DNA from: an uncultured cyanobacterium
Lineage (GTDB): Bacteria > Cyanobacteriota > Cyanobacteriia > Cyanobacteriales > Nostocaceae
NCBI GenBank assembly: GCA_903848645.1
Contig: CAINGU010000040.1
Coordinates: 1-64,000, forward strand
Direction: 5' to 3'
DNA length: 64,000 bases
Position numbers and translations under genes: made by a program. The notes beneath the pieces were generated by a model, which saw only the letters and a list, made by a program, of their open reading frames with translations, had not been told where the DNA came from and did not search any database. Positions 48,777 through 58,608 of the stretch are shown here, piece after piece. Numbering within the stretch: the stretch's first letter is position 1; each line of letters opens with the position of its first letter.

Positions 48777-49307
48777 ATGACCAAAAATAATTTATTTACC
48801 CGCAAAAAACCCCTACTATTATTAGCAATTCTCAGTTTTGTTACTTCTTCTATTTTACCTATTCTCCCATCAAAAGCCGAAAATATTCCCTTACCTTCTG
48901 ATGCACCTTTGGAATTGTATTTACTTACCCAACCAACAAAGAATATCATCACAGCTAAAACTATTAATCCTCAAAAATTGACAGTTCCCAGTTTATGGTG
49001 GGCTAAGGAAAACTCAGAAAAAAAACTTTTAGATAATTGGATAGCTTACCCAGCTTCAAAAACCGAACCCCCACGGGTAGATTTAATTGTCAACCAGCAA
49101 ATTTGGAGTTTATTAGACTATATGGAAAAATATGTTTTTGTCAATCGTTTAGGGATTATAGCCAGTAAATCCGGTTACAATATCCGAGTTTTCGACTATC
49201 AAACAGAAACTTTAGCAACTTACACCTGTAATTTTCCTCAAAGTCCGACATTCTGTAAAATTCAGATGAGTAATCAAAGCAAAGTTGGGTTACGTTATTC
49301 TCTCTAA
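48777..49307 (+). CDS. Secreted protein of unknown function
   Basis: 176 residues. Signal peptide of about 35 residues (KKPLLLLAILSFVTSSILPI, cut after SKA). The mature part has no recognised domain; two cysteines near the C-terminus (TYTCNF, TFCKIQ) may form a disulfide. It starts 30 bases after the ParA-like gene on the same strand, so it could be co-transcribed, though its envelope location does not suggest a shared task. Confidence 0.65.
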   Translation: MTKNNLFTRKKPLLLLAILSFVTSSILPILPSKAENIPLPSDAPLELYLLTQPTKNIITAKTINPQKLTVPSLWWAKENSEKKLLDNWIAYPASKTEPPRVDLIVNQQIWSLLDYMEKYVFVNRLGIIASKSGYNIRVFDYQTETLATYTCNFPQSPTFCKIQMSNQSKVGLRYSL

Positions 49308-49309
49308 GA

Positions 49310-50440
49310 TCACGATTTTTTCATCTTCATAAATAAATCTTCATACTCTTTCATAACTGCTGGAGGTAAGGGAAGTAAAAATTCACTTTTGGCGAAAATT
49401 TCCGAATTAGTGAATAATAAACTCTGTAATTGCTTCTGGATATCCCCTACTGCAATATTATTGTCAATAGGGGAATTGCTTTTAGTTAGTAAGGCAATTT
49501 GTTTAGATATATCGGGTTGCAAACAAAAATCTAGCCATTGATATGCTAAACTATTACTAGTAACCCCTGTAGGACTGACCCACATATCTGCCCAAATTGC
49601 TGTTCCTGATTGGGGAACAACTGCGGCAAATTTTTGATAACTACTTATTACCGGAATAATATCATGGGACCAACCGACTGCTAACCAAGTATCTCCAGTA
49701 ATTAATGGTTCTAGATAGTTTATAGAATCATAAAATTTAACTTGTTTATTTAATGCTTGTAATTCCGTTTCTAGTCTAGCTATTTGGTGGAGATTTTCTG
49801 TATTATAAGATTTTCCTAATTTCTTCAAAACCAAACCAATTACTTCCCTGGGATGATTAAGTAAAGAAATCCGATTTTCCAATTCACTCCGCCATAAATC
49901 ACTCCAATCTGTTGGTTTCCAACCTAATTTTTGAAACTTTTCTCGATTATAAATAATTACTGTATTCCCCCAACGGTAAGGAATACCCCAAATTTTACCT
50001 TGTTGATCATGTTTAATTATTTGTTGCCATTTTTCATTTAAGTTAGCTAAATTTTTGATATTTGCTGTTTTGAATGGTTGAATTAGTTTTTGATTAATTG
50101 CTGCTGGTATCCAATAGTCTCCCAATGTGACTAAATTTGCGGTCGGTGATTTTTGATTTTGGTTAAATGGTAAATAACGAGTCCATTCTTGTTGATTATT
50201 CTTTGACGGTTGTTGCCAAGTTTGTAATAATCTAAATAAATCCTCAAGCTGATTAATTGGGGTAAATTTCAACTTTCCCCCTTCAGTTACAGTTTTCCGA
50301 AACTGACTAACTACCTGACCAGGTAGAGAACCTTTTAATAACTGTACATTCAAAGGTGGTTGCTGGTTTGTCCCGCATCCTGTGATAACTTGAGAAAGTG
50401 CTAATGTACTTGTACCTAATAAAAAAGATCGTCGATCCAT
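49310..50440 (-). CDS. Extracellular solute-binding lipoprotein (PotD-like)
   Basis: 376 residues from ATG 50440 (a longer frame starts at 50473). The N-terminus MDRRSFLLGTSTLALSQVITGC combines a twin-arginine-like motif with a lipobox ending at Cys, so it is probably a Tat-exported lipoprotein. The body matches periplasmic spermidine/putrescine-type binding proteins (LVTLGDYWIPAAINQKLIQP; WGIPYRWGNTVIIYNREKF; WADMWVSPTGV). No permease or ATPase genes lie nearby, so the transporter is elsewhere. Ligand unknown. Confidence 0.87.
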   Translation of the reverse strand: MDRRSFLLGTSTLALSQVITGCGTNQQPPLNVQLLKGSLPGQVVSQFRKTVTEGGKLKFTPINQLEDLFRLLQTWQQPSKNNQQEWTRYLPFNQNQKSPTANLVTLGDYWIPAAINQKLIQPFKTANIKNLANLNEKWQQIIKHDQQGKIWGIPYRWGNTVIIYNREKFQKLGWKPTDWSDLWRSELENRISLLNHPREVIGLVLKKLGKSYNTENLHQIARLETELQALNKQVKFYDSINYLEPLITGDTWLAVGWSHDIIPVISSYQKFAAVVPQSGTAIWADMWVSPTGVTSNSLAYQWLDFCLQPDISKQIALLTKSNSPIDNNIAVGDIQKQLQSLLFTNSEIFAKSEFLLPLPPAVMKEYEDLFMKMKKS

Positions 50441-50624
50441 AGTCTTATATGTATAATTACAGTTTATAACCACCAGCTTAACTTATCAACATTAATGATT
50501 TCTATAAAAATTTAGCTATCCCATCAGCAAAAAAGCCATGAAAAGTTAAATAATTCATAAGTATAGCGAAGATCGTCAGTAAAGTGAATAACATAGATAA
50601 AATATTTTGGGATGCAGGTATTAA

Positions 50625-50978
50625 ATGGAATCATTAGAAAAACAAATTCTCACCTTAAGTGATAAAGTTAATGCCATCTATGAAGTAATTGAAAGGCTGG
50701 ATTTGCGGCTATCTCAAGCCTTGTCAGATTCATCCTTGGAAAAATTACCAGTCATAGAACATTATCTGGAAAAGAAACAACCAGGGTACGATTTAAAAGA
50801 ATTGGAGCATAAAGATGTTTTAAGAGATCATCTTGTCTATCCAGAAATGAACTATCAAGCTACAGATAGACAAATAACACCAGAAATCCAAATCCAACGG
50901 CTAACAACTCAATTAACCGCCGCATATCATCGGATTGCAGCCTTAGAAGAACAGTTACTCAGACAGAGAGTTTATTAA
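50625..50978 (+). CDS. Coiled-coil protein of unknown function
   Basis: 117 residues. N-terminal helix LEKQILTLSDKVNAIYEVIE and C-terminal helix IQRLTTQLTAAYHRIAALEE look like coiled coils, with a polar middle. Not recognised as a named family. The 3' end overlaps that of the convergent CobT-like gene by four bases. It is divergent from the solute-binding protein gene. Confidence 0.6.
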   Translation: MESLEKQILTLSDKVNAIYEVIERLDLRLSQALSDSSLEKLPVIEHYLEKKQPGYDLKELEHKDVLRDHLVYPEMNYQATDRQITPEIQIQRLTTQLTAAYHRIAALEEQLLRQRVY

Positions 50979-52078
50979 TTGGTGCTAAGTTGCTGAATTT
51001 GGGCTTCAATAGCTGCTAATAGTTGATTTTGTTGCCAATTTTGACTTAAAGAAGCAGCAATACAAGCCGCACCAGCACCAACACCTTCTTTGACAAAACC
51101 CCGTTCATAAGCTTGAAGTTGGGGATATCGAGAATTAGCAAAACTCAATTGTGTAGCTAATAAGGGAGGAATGCTATTTTTACCTAAACTCTGGGCTAAA
51201 TCAATTGTCGCACCGGTGGGATCTTCTGCAACCCAGCGGGTTGTACCAATGACAATTTCTGCGGGTTGCCAAGATAAAGAGTATGTGTGAGCGATCGCTT
51301 GAATTAAAGCATAAACTGCTAACATTTGTGTACCCCCACCTAATAATACCCCACAACTCCGACTAGCAGCGATCGCCATTCCTGCTACTACCACTTGCAT
51401 GGGATCACCTACCGCAGCTACAAGTGCTAAAGGATCAACTGACAAAGGCATTTTTGCCAACCCAGCTTGCACCAAATCCCATTTTTGCCCATGATTACAC
51501 ACAGAATGGCTACTGTTAACTTTACCGACAGCATCAATCCCCAATCCCATTAAAATCGCCAAAGCGGTTGTTGTACCACCGACAACGCACTCACTTAAAA
51601 TTAAATATCCATCAGAGCTTAATTTAGAACTTAATTGAGAACCCCAAAATAATCCTTGTGTTAGTAAATGCTTAACTGTATTTATTTCCATAGCCGCACC
51701 CTGACTTAAACACCTCGCCGGCGCACCACCCAAATCAATTAATGGTACAGGTGGAGTATGTGATAATCCCGCATTAAACAAGTACACAGGGATGTTTAAA
51801 TTAGCCACCACAGCCCGCGAAATCAGCACAGGAGAAGCCCCAGAAGTCAAAGGTGGGAGGGGGTATTTGGGTTGATATTTAGCACCATAATAGAGAAATT
51901 CCCCATCAGCACAAGCCGTATATTGACGATCCTCTGGAGTCAAACCAGCCGCAGAAATACCCGGAATTAAACCAGTTTCCGTAAAGCCTAAAATACAAGC
52001 AAATATCGGTAATTTACCCCGGTAACGATTTAGCCATGCTTCCCCCTGGGGAACTTCTGTGTAAATATTAATCATCAT
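50975..52078 (-). CDS. Nicotinate mononucleotide-dependent phosphoribosyltransferase, CobT-like
   Basis: 367 residues (a second ATG follows directly at 52075). Similar to the CobT/DUF family of cyanobacteria (TIGR00303-type): GLSHTPPVPLIDLGGAPARC, LSECVVGGTTTALAILMGLG, VDPLALVAAVGDPMQVVVAG and GGGTQMLAVYALI. CobT joins a lower-ligand base to ribose phosphate for cobamide assembly; in cyanobacteria the base is adenine in pseudocobalamin. That function is inferred from the family. Its entire upstream spacer is the repeat array at 52078-52287, so its promoter lies in the repeats or it is read through from DUF2232. Confidence 0.85.
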   Translation of the reverse strand: MMINIYTEVPQGEAWLNRYRGKLPIFACILGFTETGLIPGISAAGLTPEDRQYTACADGEFLYYGAKYQPKYPLPPLTSGASPVLISRAVVANLNIPVYLFNAGLSHTPPVPLIDLGGAPARCLSQGAAMEINTVKHLLTQGLFWGSQLSSKLSSDGYLILSECVVGGTTTALAILMGLGIDAVGKVNSSHSVCNHGQKWDLVQAGLAKMPLSVDPLALVAAVGDPMQVVVAGMAIAASRSCGVLLGGGTQMLAVYALIQAIAHTYSLSWQPAEIVIGTTRWVAEDPTGATIDLAQSLGKNSIPPLLATQLSFANSRYPQLQAYERGFVKEGVGAGAACIAASLSQNWQQNQLLAAIEAQIQQLSTN

Positions 52079-52287
52079 TCTTAACTATGATTTATGTGAT
52101 TTATGTGATTTTTCTGATTAATCATCTAAATCAAACTTCTTAACTATGATTTTTGTGATTTTTGTGATTTTTCTGATTGATCATCTAAATCAAACTTCTC
52201 AACTATGATTTTTGTGATTTTTATGATTAATCATTTAAATCAAATTAATCACATAAATCAAACTAATCACAAAAATCAGAGTTATGA
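52078..52287. repeat. Array of 59-bp tandem repeats ending in an inverted half copy
   Basis: Units start at 52078, 52137 and 52196, each beginning TTCT(T/C)AACTATGATTT and holding two or three TGTGATTTTT-type words, then AATCATCTAAATCAAA. From about 52235 the sequence turns into the reverse complement (ATCACAAAAATCAGAGTTAT). The core CTTAACTATGATT is shared with the array at 9255-9424. Confidence 0.88.
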
Positions 52288-52998
52288 CTATTCATAATCC
52301 ATCAACACTTGCACCCAATGAGGTGGCCGGGGAATAGGATTTCCTAAGCGATCTAAAAGTAACCAAGCAGTAAGATGAACTATAAACAAGTAAATAAAAT
52401 TATTGATGAGAATAAGAGCGATCGCTCCTAATTGAATTAATAATAAATTGGGAGTCATTAACAATTCCAACTTTAAAAAAATCCATTCAATCATTCCTGT
52501 CACCTGGTTAATCACATAAATCCACAAATCTTCCCCCGATAACACAGACAAAAACCACAGCCGAAAAAACACTCCCAGCGTCCCCAACAGCGTCCCTAAA
52601 GTAATCGAAACAATCCAGGGGACACGACGATACCAAGTTGCCCCTAACATCACACCCATGAAGCCAAAAGGCATGACAAATAACAAACTGCGAACTGGTC
52701 CCATCAACACAGATAATAGTAACCCGGAAGTTACTGCTGCCATCCAAGCTGCCCGTTTACCCCAACGTAAATAGACTAAAGCGATAGGAATGGGAAAAAA
52801 TACCCGCAATACTGGACCCAAAGGAAAATAAAAATTAATAAACCAAATTAAACTCGCCGTACTTGCTAAAAAAGCTGTTTCTACCATCCTCAAGGTACTT
52901 TCAACTTTGAGAGGTTGGTAATGTAGTTGGCTTTGGGGAGGAGATTCAGGAGATGAACCTGCCTCTGGTTCTTCTGGGGGGGAATTGACAATACTCAT
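52288..52998 (-). CDS. DUF2232 membrane protein
   Basis: About 236 residues from ATG 52998; the longer frame from 53043 overlaps the Crp gene. A Pro/Ser/Glu-rich N-terminus (about 35 residues) precedes six or so hydrophobic segments, including the conserved YLRWGKRAAWMAAVTSGLLL. DUF2232 proteins are thought to be ECF-transporter-S-like or YybS-type membrane proteins; the role is unknown in cyanobacteria. It follows the Crp/Fnr gene by 14 bases on the same strand, and the CobT-like gene lies downstream, so an ECF-like vitamin role is conceivable but unproven. Confidence 0.85.
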   Translation of the reverse strand: MSIVNSPPEEPEAGSSPESPPQSQLHYQPLKVESTLRMVETAFLASTASLIWFINFYFPLGPVLRVFFPIPIALVYLRWGKRAAWMAAVTSGLLLSVLMGPVRSLLFVMPFGFMGVMLGATWYRRVPWIVSITLGTLLGTLGVFFRLWFLSVLSGEDLWIYVINQVTGMIEWIFLKLELLMTPNLLLIQLGAIALILINNFIYLFIVHLTAWLLLDRLGNPIPRPPHWVQVLMDYE

Positions 52999-53012
52999 GC
53001 CAGGCAACTCAA

Positions 53013-53711
53013 TTAAACTATAGTTTTTTCCAAAGCTGACCAATCGGGAATCCGAATTCTATCTTGATCCCTGACAATCAAACCTTTTTTTTCTAATCTT
53101 GTCAGCACCCTTGTCACAGTTTCCCGTGCCAGTCCACTTAAACTACTTAACTCCCGATGGGGTAAATTAGGAATTTCCGTTCCCGCATTAGCTTGTTTTC
53201 CTTGTCCCTCTGCTAAAAATAGCAACGTATCAGCTACCCGTGATTGACTATCCGATTCCCGAAGTCGCAATCTTCTGTTTACCTGTCGTAACCTTCTAGC
53301 CATTAACTGAGCTAATCTCAGTCCCGCTAAAGTTTCTGTTTGTAGCAAAGTCACAAAATCTTGAGCAGGTATACTGGCAATCGTTGTCGGAGTCAGAGTA
53401 ATAACATCAGTAGAACGAGGAACTTCATCTAGTGCTGCCATTTCCCCAAATAATTCCCCTTTGCCAATAATATTCAGCGTTACCTCTTTCCCATCTAAAT
53501 TATAGGTACGGATTTTTACCCATCCATCCATGATAAAATACACCGAACCTCCCCAGTCATTTTCTAGTAAAATTACTTGGTTTGCTGGGTGAGTGCGAGT
53601 AACAAGATGGGTAAGAGCTTTTTCCACACCTGGTTCTGGCAAGCCTTCAAAAAACGGAGATGAAACCATCCATGTATAAGTCGTATTCTGTGTATTATAT
53701 CTTTCTTCCAT
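53013..53711 (-). CDS. Crp/Fnr family transcriptional regulator
   Basis: 232 residues: cyclic-nucleotide-binding fold (about 15-135) with a phosphate-binding-like cassette GELFGEMAALDEVPRSTDV, the long dimer helix, and a winged HTH (LSSLSGLARETVTRVLTRLE). The R-S-T trio in the cassette is compatible with cAMP binding, but binding is not shown. No FNR-type cysteines are present. It heads a minus-strand group with DUF2232 and the CobT-like gene. Confidence 0.92.
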   Translation of the reverse strand: MEERYNTQNTTYTWMVSSPFFEGLPEPGVEKALTHLVTRTHPANQVILLENDWGGSVYFIMDGWVKIRTYNLDGKEVTLNIIGKGELFGEMAALDEVPRSTDVITLTPTTIASIPAQDFVTLLQTETLAGLRLAQLMARRLRQVNRRLRLRESDSQSRVADTLLFLAEGQGKQANAGTEIPNLPHRELSSLSGLARETVTRVLTRLEKKGLIVRDQDRIRIPDWSALEKTIV

Positions 53712-54356
53712 CAGTATATCTTAATTATTAAAGCTACTATCATTGACAACAAATAAGATTGTTATTTTAAACCTAAGCTATTAGAGTCCAAACGCCTTTA
53801 ACCAACATTTCCCAAGATATGTGACATAAAAAAGCTAGAATGGGGTTTTTGATCAAAAATACTAGTCTTTTTCAGTATGTACTAACTAATACTTAAATAA
53901 AAGTTACAAATAGTTTCATTTGCACTTATAAATACCTCTATGGACTAGACAAATATGAATAATAATAACATTGGGGCATTCTCTGTACTTTCCATTCATC
54001 ATCTCAGATAGATAGAACTTAAGCAAGACTGTTTATTAACCTTTTATTTCTGGTTATGCTAAAAGATTAAGCGGATTAAAGAGAATCCGAATTACTCATA
54101 GCGGGGAGTATCCTTAGTTATAGTCCTTTTTTATTATACAGTCATCAAGAAAAGCGCAAAAACTTACACAGTAACCTTTTCCTCTCGTGATCTTAACTCA
54201 ATTTTGACATATACTGATTGACAATAATGACTAATACAAGTAATTGATAACATAATTAGCCCAAAGAAGTATGAAGCACAAATTTTGATCCTCGAAACTT
54301 CTGTAATTGTCAAGCCCTTACAAATCAACGTACATTTCTCACTAAGGTAATTTAAC
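53712..54356. other. 645-base intergenic region
   Basis: No gene, RNA or repeat could be supported. AT-rich; must contain the promoter of the Crp/Fnr gene (leftward) and of the large Hsp70-like gene (rightward). An AAGG (54343-54346) precedes the GTG start at 54357. Confidence 0.5.
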
Positions 54357-57300
54357 GTGACTTCCCATACTGATGAAATTCACCAGCTAATTGCAGATAT
54401 TGATCACTTACTGTCCCACAGCGGTAAAGGTCTTTCTAAGTTCCTATCTAATCAAGGACAACAGGAAAAAGAAGTTTTACAACGAGTGCGCGAGTTTTTG
54501 GTGCAACTGGAGGAAGATGAAAGATCAGAGCCGGAAGTCCCCCCAGTCGCAACAACTAACTCATCTCCCACACCAGCATTTTCATCTCTGTTGACGCAAT
54601 TTAACCAGCAGGGTAATCTCCCCTCTGTCTTAGAGTCTTCTCCACCCCCAGCAGAGCTAAATAATATTGATACAGTACAAATCAAACAAGAACTGACGGT
54701 ATTACTTCAGCCCTTAAAAGCGGAATTATCCAGGCTGTTGACAGAAAGAGCTAGTTTAATTCAGGAAATTAGGGAACTAGAACAAAAGCGACTGCAAAAC
54801 TATTCCTTAAGCCAGCAGTTAGCAAATCAAGAGCAGATGATTTCTGAATTTTTAGAAGTTCTCATGGGTCGTTTAGTTCCACATTTGCAATCAAATGCTA
54901 ATCTCACAAATAACTCTAATCATCAAAATTTAGAAGCAGTTACTTCTGCTATTCAACCTATTTTAGAATCGGCAGAACGGGTAGAGCAGTTAGCTTCTTT
55001 GGCTCGTGATTTAGATCAACGGTTGCTTTCCCTGGATGGAACTGTCAATATTGTTTTTGAAGCTTTAGAACGTAATATTAATACCTATTATCAATCCCTA
55101 TCCCAAGCACTAGCAAAAATGCACAGTCAGGGGATGCAGGGTGAACAGTTGATGGCAAATTTCTTAAATAATTTGACTCAATATCTACAACAGCAATCTC
55201 TGGTTAATGAGCCATTAATTTCTGGTATAAATACTGAAGTAGTAGCGTCGGCATCATCATTATTATCTCAGTCTCCTGCGGCAGCAGAATTGCCGCTAGA
55301 AACTCCTGCTGCGGAAATAGAACCAATTACTTTGGGTACAGATTTATTACAGGAGCAACCGCAATCTGCAAAAGATCTACAGTTAGCAATTGCTGATGAA
55401 GTAGATGAACTCTATGCCAGTTTCTTTAATACTGAAATTTCTACACCGTTAAATTTATCATTTGCCCATGACAATACGCTCACGGAAGATGACAATTTAT
55501 CCATTACTCCCGCAGTTGTTAGTAATGATTTATCAGCACCAGAAATCTATGATTCGACAGATGACAGTTTATTCATTGCTCCCGTAGTTGTTAGTAATGA
55601 TTTATCAGCACCAGAAATTCATGATTCGACAGATGACAGTTTATCCATTACTCCCGCAGTTGTTAGTAATGATTTATCAGCACCAGAAATCCATGATTCG
55701 ATAGTTTCGAGTATGGCTGACATTACACCCTCGATTATGTCAGCAGAACCAAAAGCAGAGTTACCAATAATAGAAAATCTGGGGAGCGAACTACAAGATG
55801 ATGAAAATGACAATCCTCAAACAATAATTTCTGATGTTCCCAAGGAGGTGGCAGTAACATCTTTACCGGAGGCAACACCAGTAAAACGAATGCCGACAGA
55901 ACCAAATAGTGCAGATACAATTACAGTTCTGACTGATTTGTTAGTTGATACTGGTAATGAAGAACTATCATTAGAAGTTAATACAGGAGATACTTCTATG
56001 GTGACATTACCACCAATTACGGCATCTGAAGATCAGGATTTGGGATTGGATAATTATGTTCTTGCTTCTTCCACGGACGATTTATTATCTTTGGTAGATC
56101 ATGATGTTTCTGGTATCCCGGAAATTGTTTTAGATGCAAAACAATTGCAACAATTAGATCAAGATTTAGCTAACTTTGATCAACCATTAACTGCTTCTGG
56201 AGCATCTAAAACTAATTTAGATCATGAAAGTTTAGATAATGAAAGTCAGATTGATACTGTGATTATACTTCCCAGTCAGGAAGTAGATTCAACTTTAACA
56301 ACTGAGACATCTATAGAAGATAAAAAAGAAGATTTTTCCCATTCCCAACCAGCAATTACTAGTCAGCAATCTCCAATTACCAGTCCTCAACCTTCAATTC
56401 CCCATGATGAAAATAATGATCTTATTCCAGCAGATACTTTAGATGCGACTTGGTATTTAGGAATTGATGTGGGAACAACGGGAATTTCTGCGGCTTTGTT
56501 GAATCGCTCTAAATTGATAGTTTATCCGATTTATTGGTCAGCAGAAACTCAAACTGGTGGTTCTTCTTTTCAGCAATCATTCCGTTTACCAGCAGAAGTT
56601 TATTTACCGACTAATTCATCTGCTTATCAAAGTAAAAGTGACGGGGAAGCGTTTTCTCAATCATCAGTTCCCCAACATCTGTATTCAGCACAGTTAAAGC
56701 CTTTTTTACAAATAGCAGTTCCCTACCAACAAGAACGACAAAAATGGGAACCGATGTTGCAATTAAATGAATTTTCCGCAGGTCCATTAATTTGGGTGGT
56801 GCGATCGCTCTCTAAACTACTATTAACTCTTAGGTCTAGTCAAACTAGCACCACACCGGCTTTAATTGCTAATGCCGTAGGGATGAATACAGCAACTTTT
56901 TCTAAGGTGATTAAGAATATCGCTGGTATTATCTGTACTTGTCCTTCGAGTTGGACTGAACAATATCGCTTTAATATCCGGGAAGCTATTCTTACTAGTC
57001 AACTTGTCTCCCATCCTCAACAAATCTTTTTTGTGGAAGAAGCGATCGCTAGTTTACTGCCAGAATTAGACAGTGCTAATGGCCAACCTATCAAAATTAG
57101 CGAAAATCAGGGTTTCCAAGCTTTAAAAACTAGCGATTATCCCTTACTAGGTAGCACCTTAGCCATCAATATGGGCGCGACAGTTGTAGAAATGACTTTG
57201 GTAGATATACCAGCAAATTTGGGAGAATTAACTCACAAAGATTTCATGCTCCACAATTTTGCTTACTCTGGCAAAGGTATTGAACAAGATATTATCTGTC

Positions 57301-58319
57301 AGTTACTACTACCACCAAAATCTCGCCAACCCCGTCAACCTGGACAATCTCATCATGAATCTGCTAATACTAATCCTTGGCATTGGCAACCTTCAATTCC
57401 TGGTTTAGACCAAATGCAATTTTCTAGTTTGGGTTTGGAAACATTGACATTACCCAAAGTAGGAGAGCCAGATATCCAAGCGCGGATTCAGTTCCAGCAA
57501 CGTCTAGAAAGTTCCCTGCTGGGACAAGCTTTATTAGATGCAGCTTTGGCTTTGAAGTTGATTTTACAGCATCAAGAAACCTTTACCCTAGAATTCGCTG
57601 ACCAATCTTGGATATTGCAACGTCGAGATTTGGAAAGTCAAGTTTTTGTTCCCTTTGTGCGTCGTCTTAATCGAGAACTCAATAAGTTATTAGTAGCTCG
57701 TGGTATTCCTACAGAAGCTATTAATCAAGCTATTCTCAGCGGTGGTGTGGCTTCTGTTGGTACTATTAACCGTTGGTTACGGCAAAAACTACCTAATGCC
57801 AAGATTATTCAAGATTTATATCTGGGTGAAAATGGCGCTCCTAATTGTAGTCGGGTGGCATTAGGTTTAGCTATATTACCTTTACATCCCCAGGTTTTAG
57901 ACATAGCTAAACAACAATACACAGATTATTTCTTGTTTTATGAATTGCTGAAACTATTACCTAACCGTTCTTTATCCTTTGGTGAAGTTTTGCAATTATT
58001 TGAAAGTCGCGGTATCAATACCCGCATCTGTCAACAAAGATTATTGGCTTTCTTGGAAGGTGAACTACCACCAGGCTTGATTCCTGCGGCTTCTAACAAC
58101 CTTTGGCTGACTCATCACTCTCAAGAAAATCCTGATTACAAGGCTATAGCTGCTTTGACTTCGGGTATTTCACCTCTATTTGAGAAACAAGGTAATCTCT
58201 CCTATCGTCCTAATTATCAACAAGTCCAATTATTACTCCGTTATTTAGATGCCATTAAATCTAGTACCATTCAATCTCTAGAAGAGCCATATAGTTACCT
58301 TTTACAGAGTCAGGTATAG
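54357..58319 (+). CDS. Large protein with C-terminal Hsp70/actin-like ATPase domain
   Basis: 1320 residues, GTG start. Residues 1-330: helical, with a coiled coil (LIQEIRELEQKRLQNYSLSQ). Residues about 330-690: acidic, low-complexity linker with three 24-residue repeats (378-449). Residues about 698-1190: actin/Hsp70-like ATPase fold, seen in WYLGIDVGTTGISAALLN (phosphate 1), LAINMGATVVEMTLVD (phosphate 2) and QAILSGGVASVGTINRWL (adenosine motif). A helical tail follows. It lacks the canonical Hsp70 substrate-binding domain. Found, to my knowledge, only as an uncharacterised cyanobacterial protein. Possible scaffold or chaperone role is inference. Confidence 0.82.
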   Translation: MTSHTDEIHQLIADIDHLLSHSGKGLSKFLSNQGQQEKEVLQRVREFLVQLEEDERSEPEVPPVATTNSSPTPAFSSLLTQFNQQGNLPSVLESSPPPAELNNIDTVQIKQELTVLLQPLKAELSRLLTERASLIQEIRELEQKRLQNYSLSQQLANQEQMISEFLEVLMGRLVPHLQSNANLTNNSNHQNLEAVTSAIQPILESAERVEQLASLARDLDQRLLSLDGTVNIVFEALERNINTYYQSLSQALAKMHSQGMQGEQLMANFLNNLTQYLQQQSLVNEPLISGINTEVVASASSLLSQSPAAAELPLETPAAEIEPITLGTDLLQEQPQSAKDLQLAIADEVDELYASFFNTEISTPLNLSFAHDNTLTEDDNLSITPAVVSNDLSAPEIYDSTDDSLFIAPVVVSNDLSAPEIHDSTDDSLSITPAVVSNDLSAPEIHDSIVSSMADITPSIMSAEPKAELPIIENLGSELQDDENDNPQTIISDVPKEVAVTSLPEATPVKRMPTEPNSADTITVLTDLLVDTGNEELSLEVNTGDTSMVTLPPITASEDQDLGLDNYVLASSTDDLLSLVDHDVSGIPEIVLDAKQLQQLDQDLANFDQPLTASGASKTNLDHESLDNESQIDTVIILPSQEVDSTLTTETSIEDKKEDFSHSQPAITSQQSPITSPQPSIPHDENNDLIPADTLDATWYLGIDVGTTGISAALLNRSKLIVYPIYWSAETQTGGSSFQQSFRLPAEVYLPTNSSAYQSKSDGEAFSQSSVPQHLYSAQLKPFLQIAVPYQQERQKWEPMLQLNEFSAGPLIWVVRSLSKLLLTLRSSQTSTTPALIANAVGMNTATFSKVIKNIAGIICTCPSSWTEQYRFNIREAILTSQLVSHPQQIFFVEEAIASLLPELDSANGQPIKISENQGFQALKTSDYPLLGSTLAINMGATVVEMTLVDIPANLGELTHKDFMLHNFAYSGKGIEQDIICQLLLPPKSRQPRQPGQSHHESANTNPWHWQPSIPGLDQMQFSSLGLETLTLPKVGEPDIQARIQFQQRLESSLLGQALLDAALALKLILQHQETFTLEFADQSWILQRRDLESQVFVPFVRRLNRELNKLLVARGIPTEAINQAILSGGVASVGTINRWLRQKLPNAKIIQDLYLGENGAPNCSRVALGLAILPLHPQVLDIAKQQYTDYFLFYELLKLLPNRSLSFGEVLQLFESRGINTRICQQRLLAFLEGELPPGLIPAASNNLWLTHHSQENPDYKAIAALTSGISPLFEKQGNLSYRPNYQQVQLLLRYLDAIKSSTIQSLEEPYSYLLQSQV
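55488..55703 (+). repeat. Three in-frame 72-bp tandem repeats
   Basis: Units at 55488-55559, 55560-55631 and 55632-55703 encode DDSLSITPAVVSNDLSAPEI-type 24-residue repeats inside the acidic linker of the Hsp70-like protein. They differ at only a few positions, indicating recent duplication. Confidence 0.95.
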
Positions 58320-58324
58320 GAATT

Positions 58325-58493
<169 letters not shown>

Positions 58494-58608
58494 CTAAAAT
58501 GGTGTTGTCATCTTTAAAACATCAGGATATTACTGATGCGTGGGGAAGACATATAATAGAATTTTCCGACTTTTGGCTGAGGCCATGAAATTGACACGAG
58601 GAGTGATC

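Noticed and set aside
52078-52287. Possible CRISPR array
   Set aside because: Same reason: contiguous 59-bp repeats, no spacers, and an inverted end.
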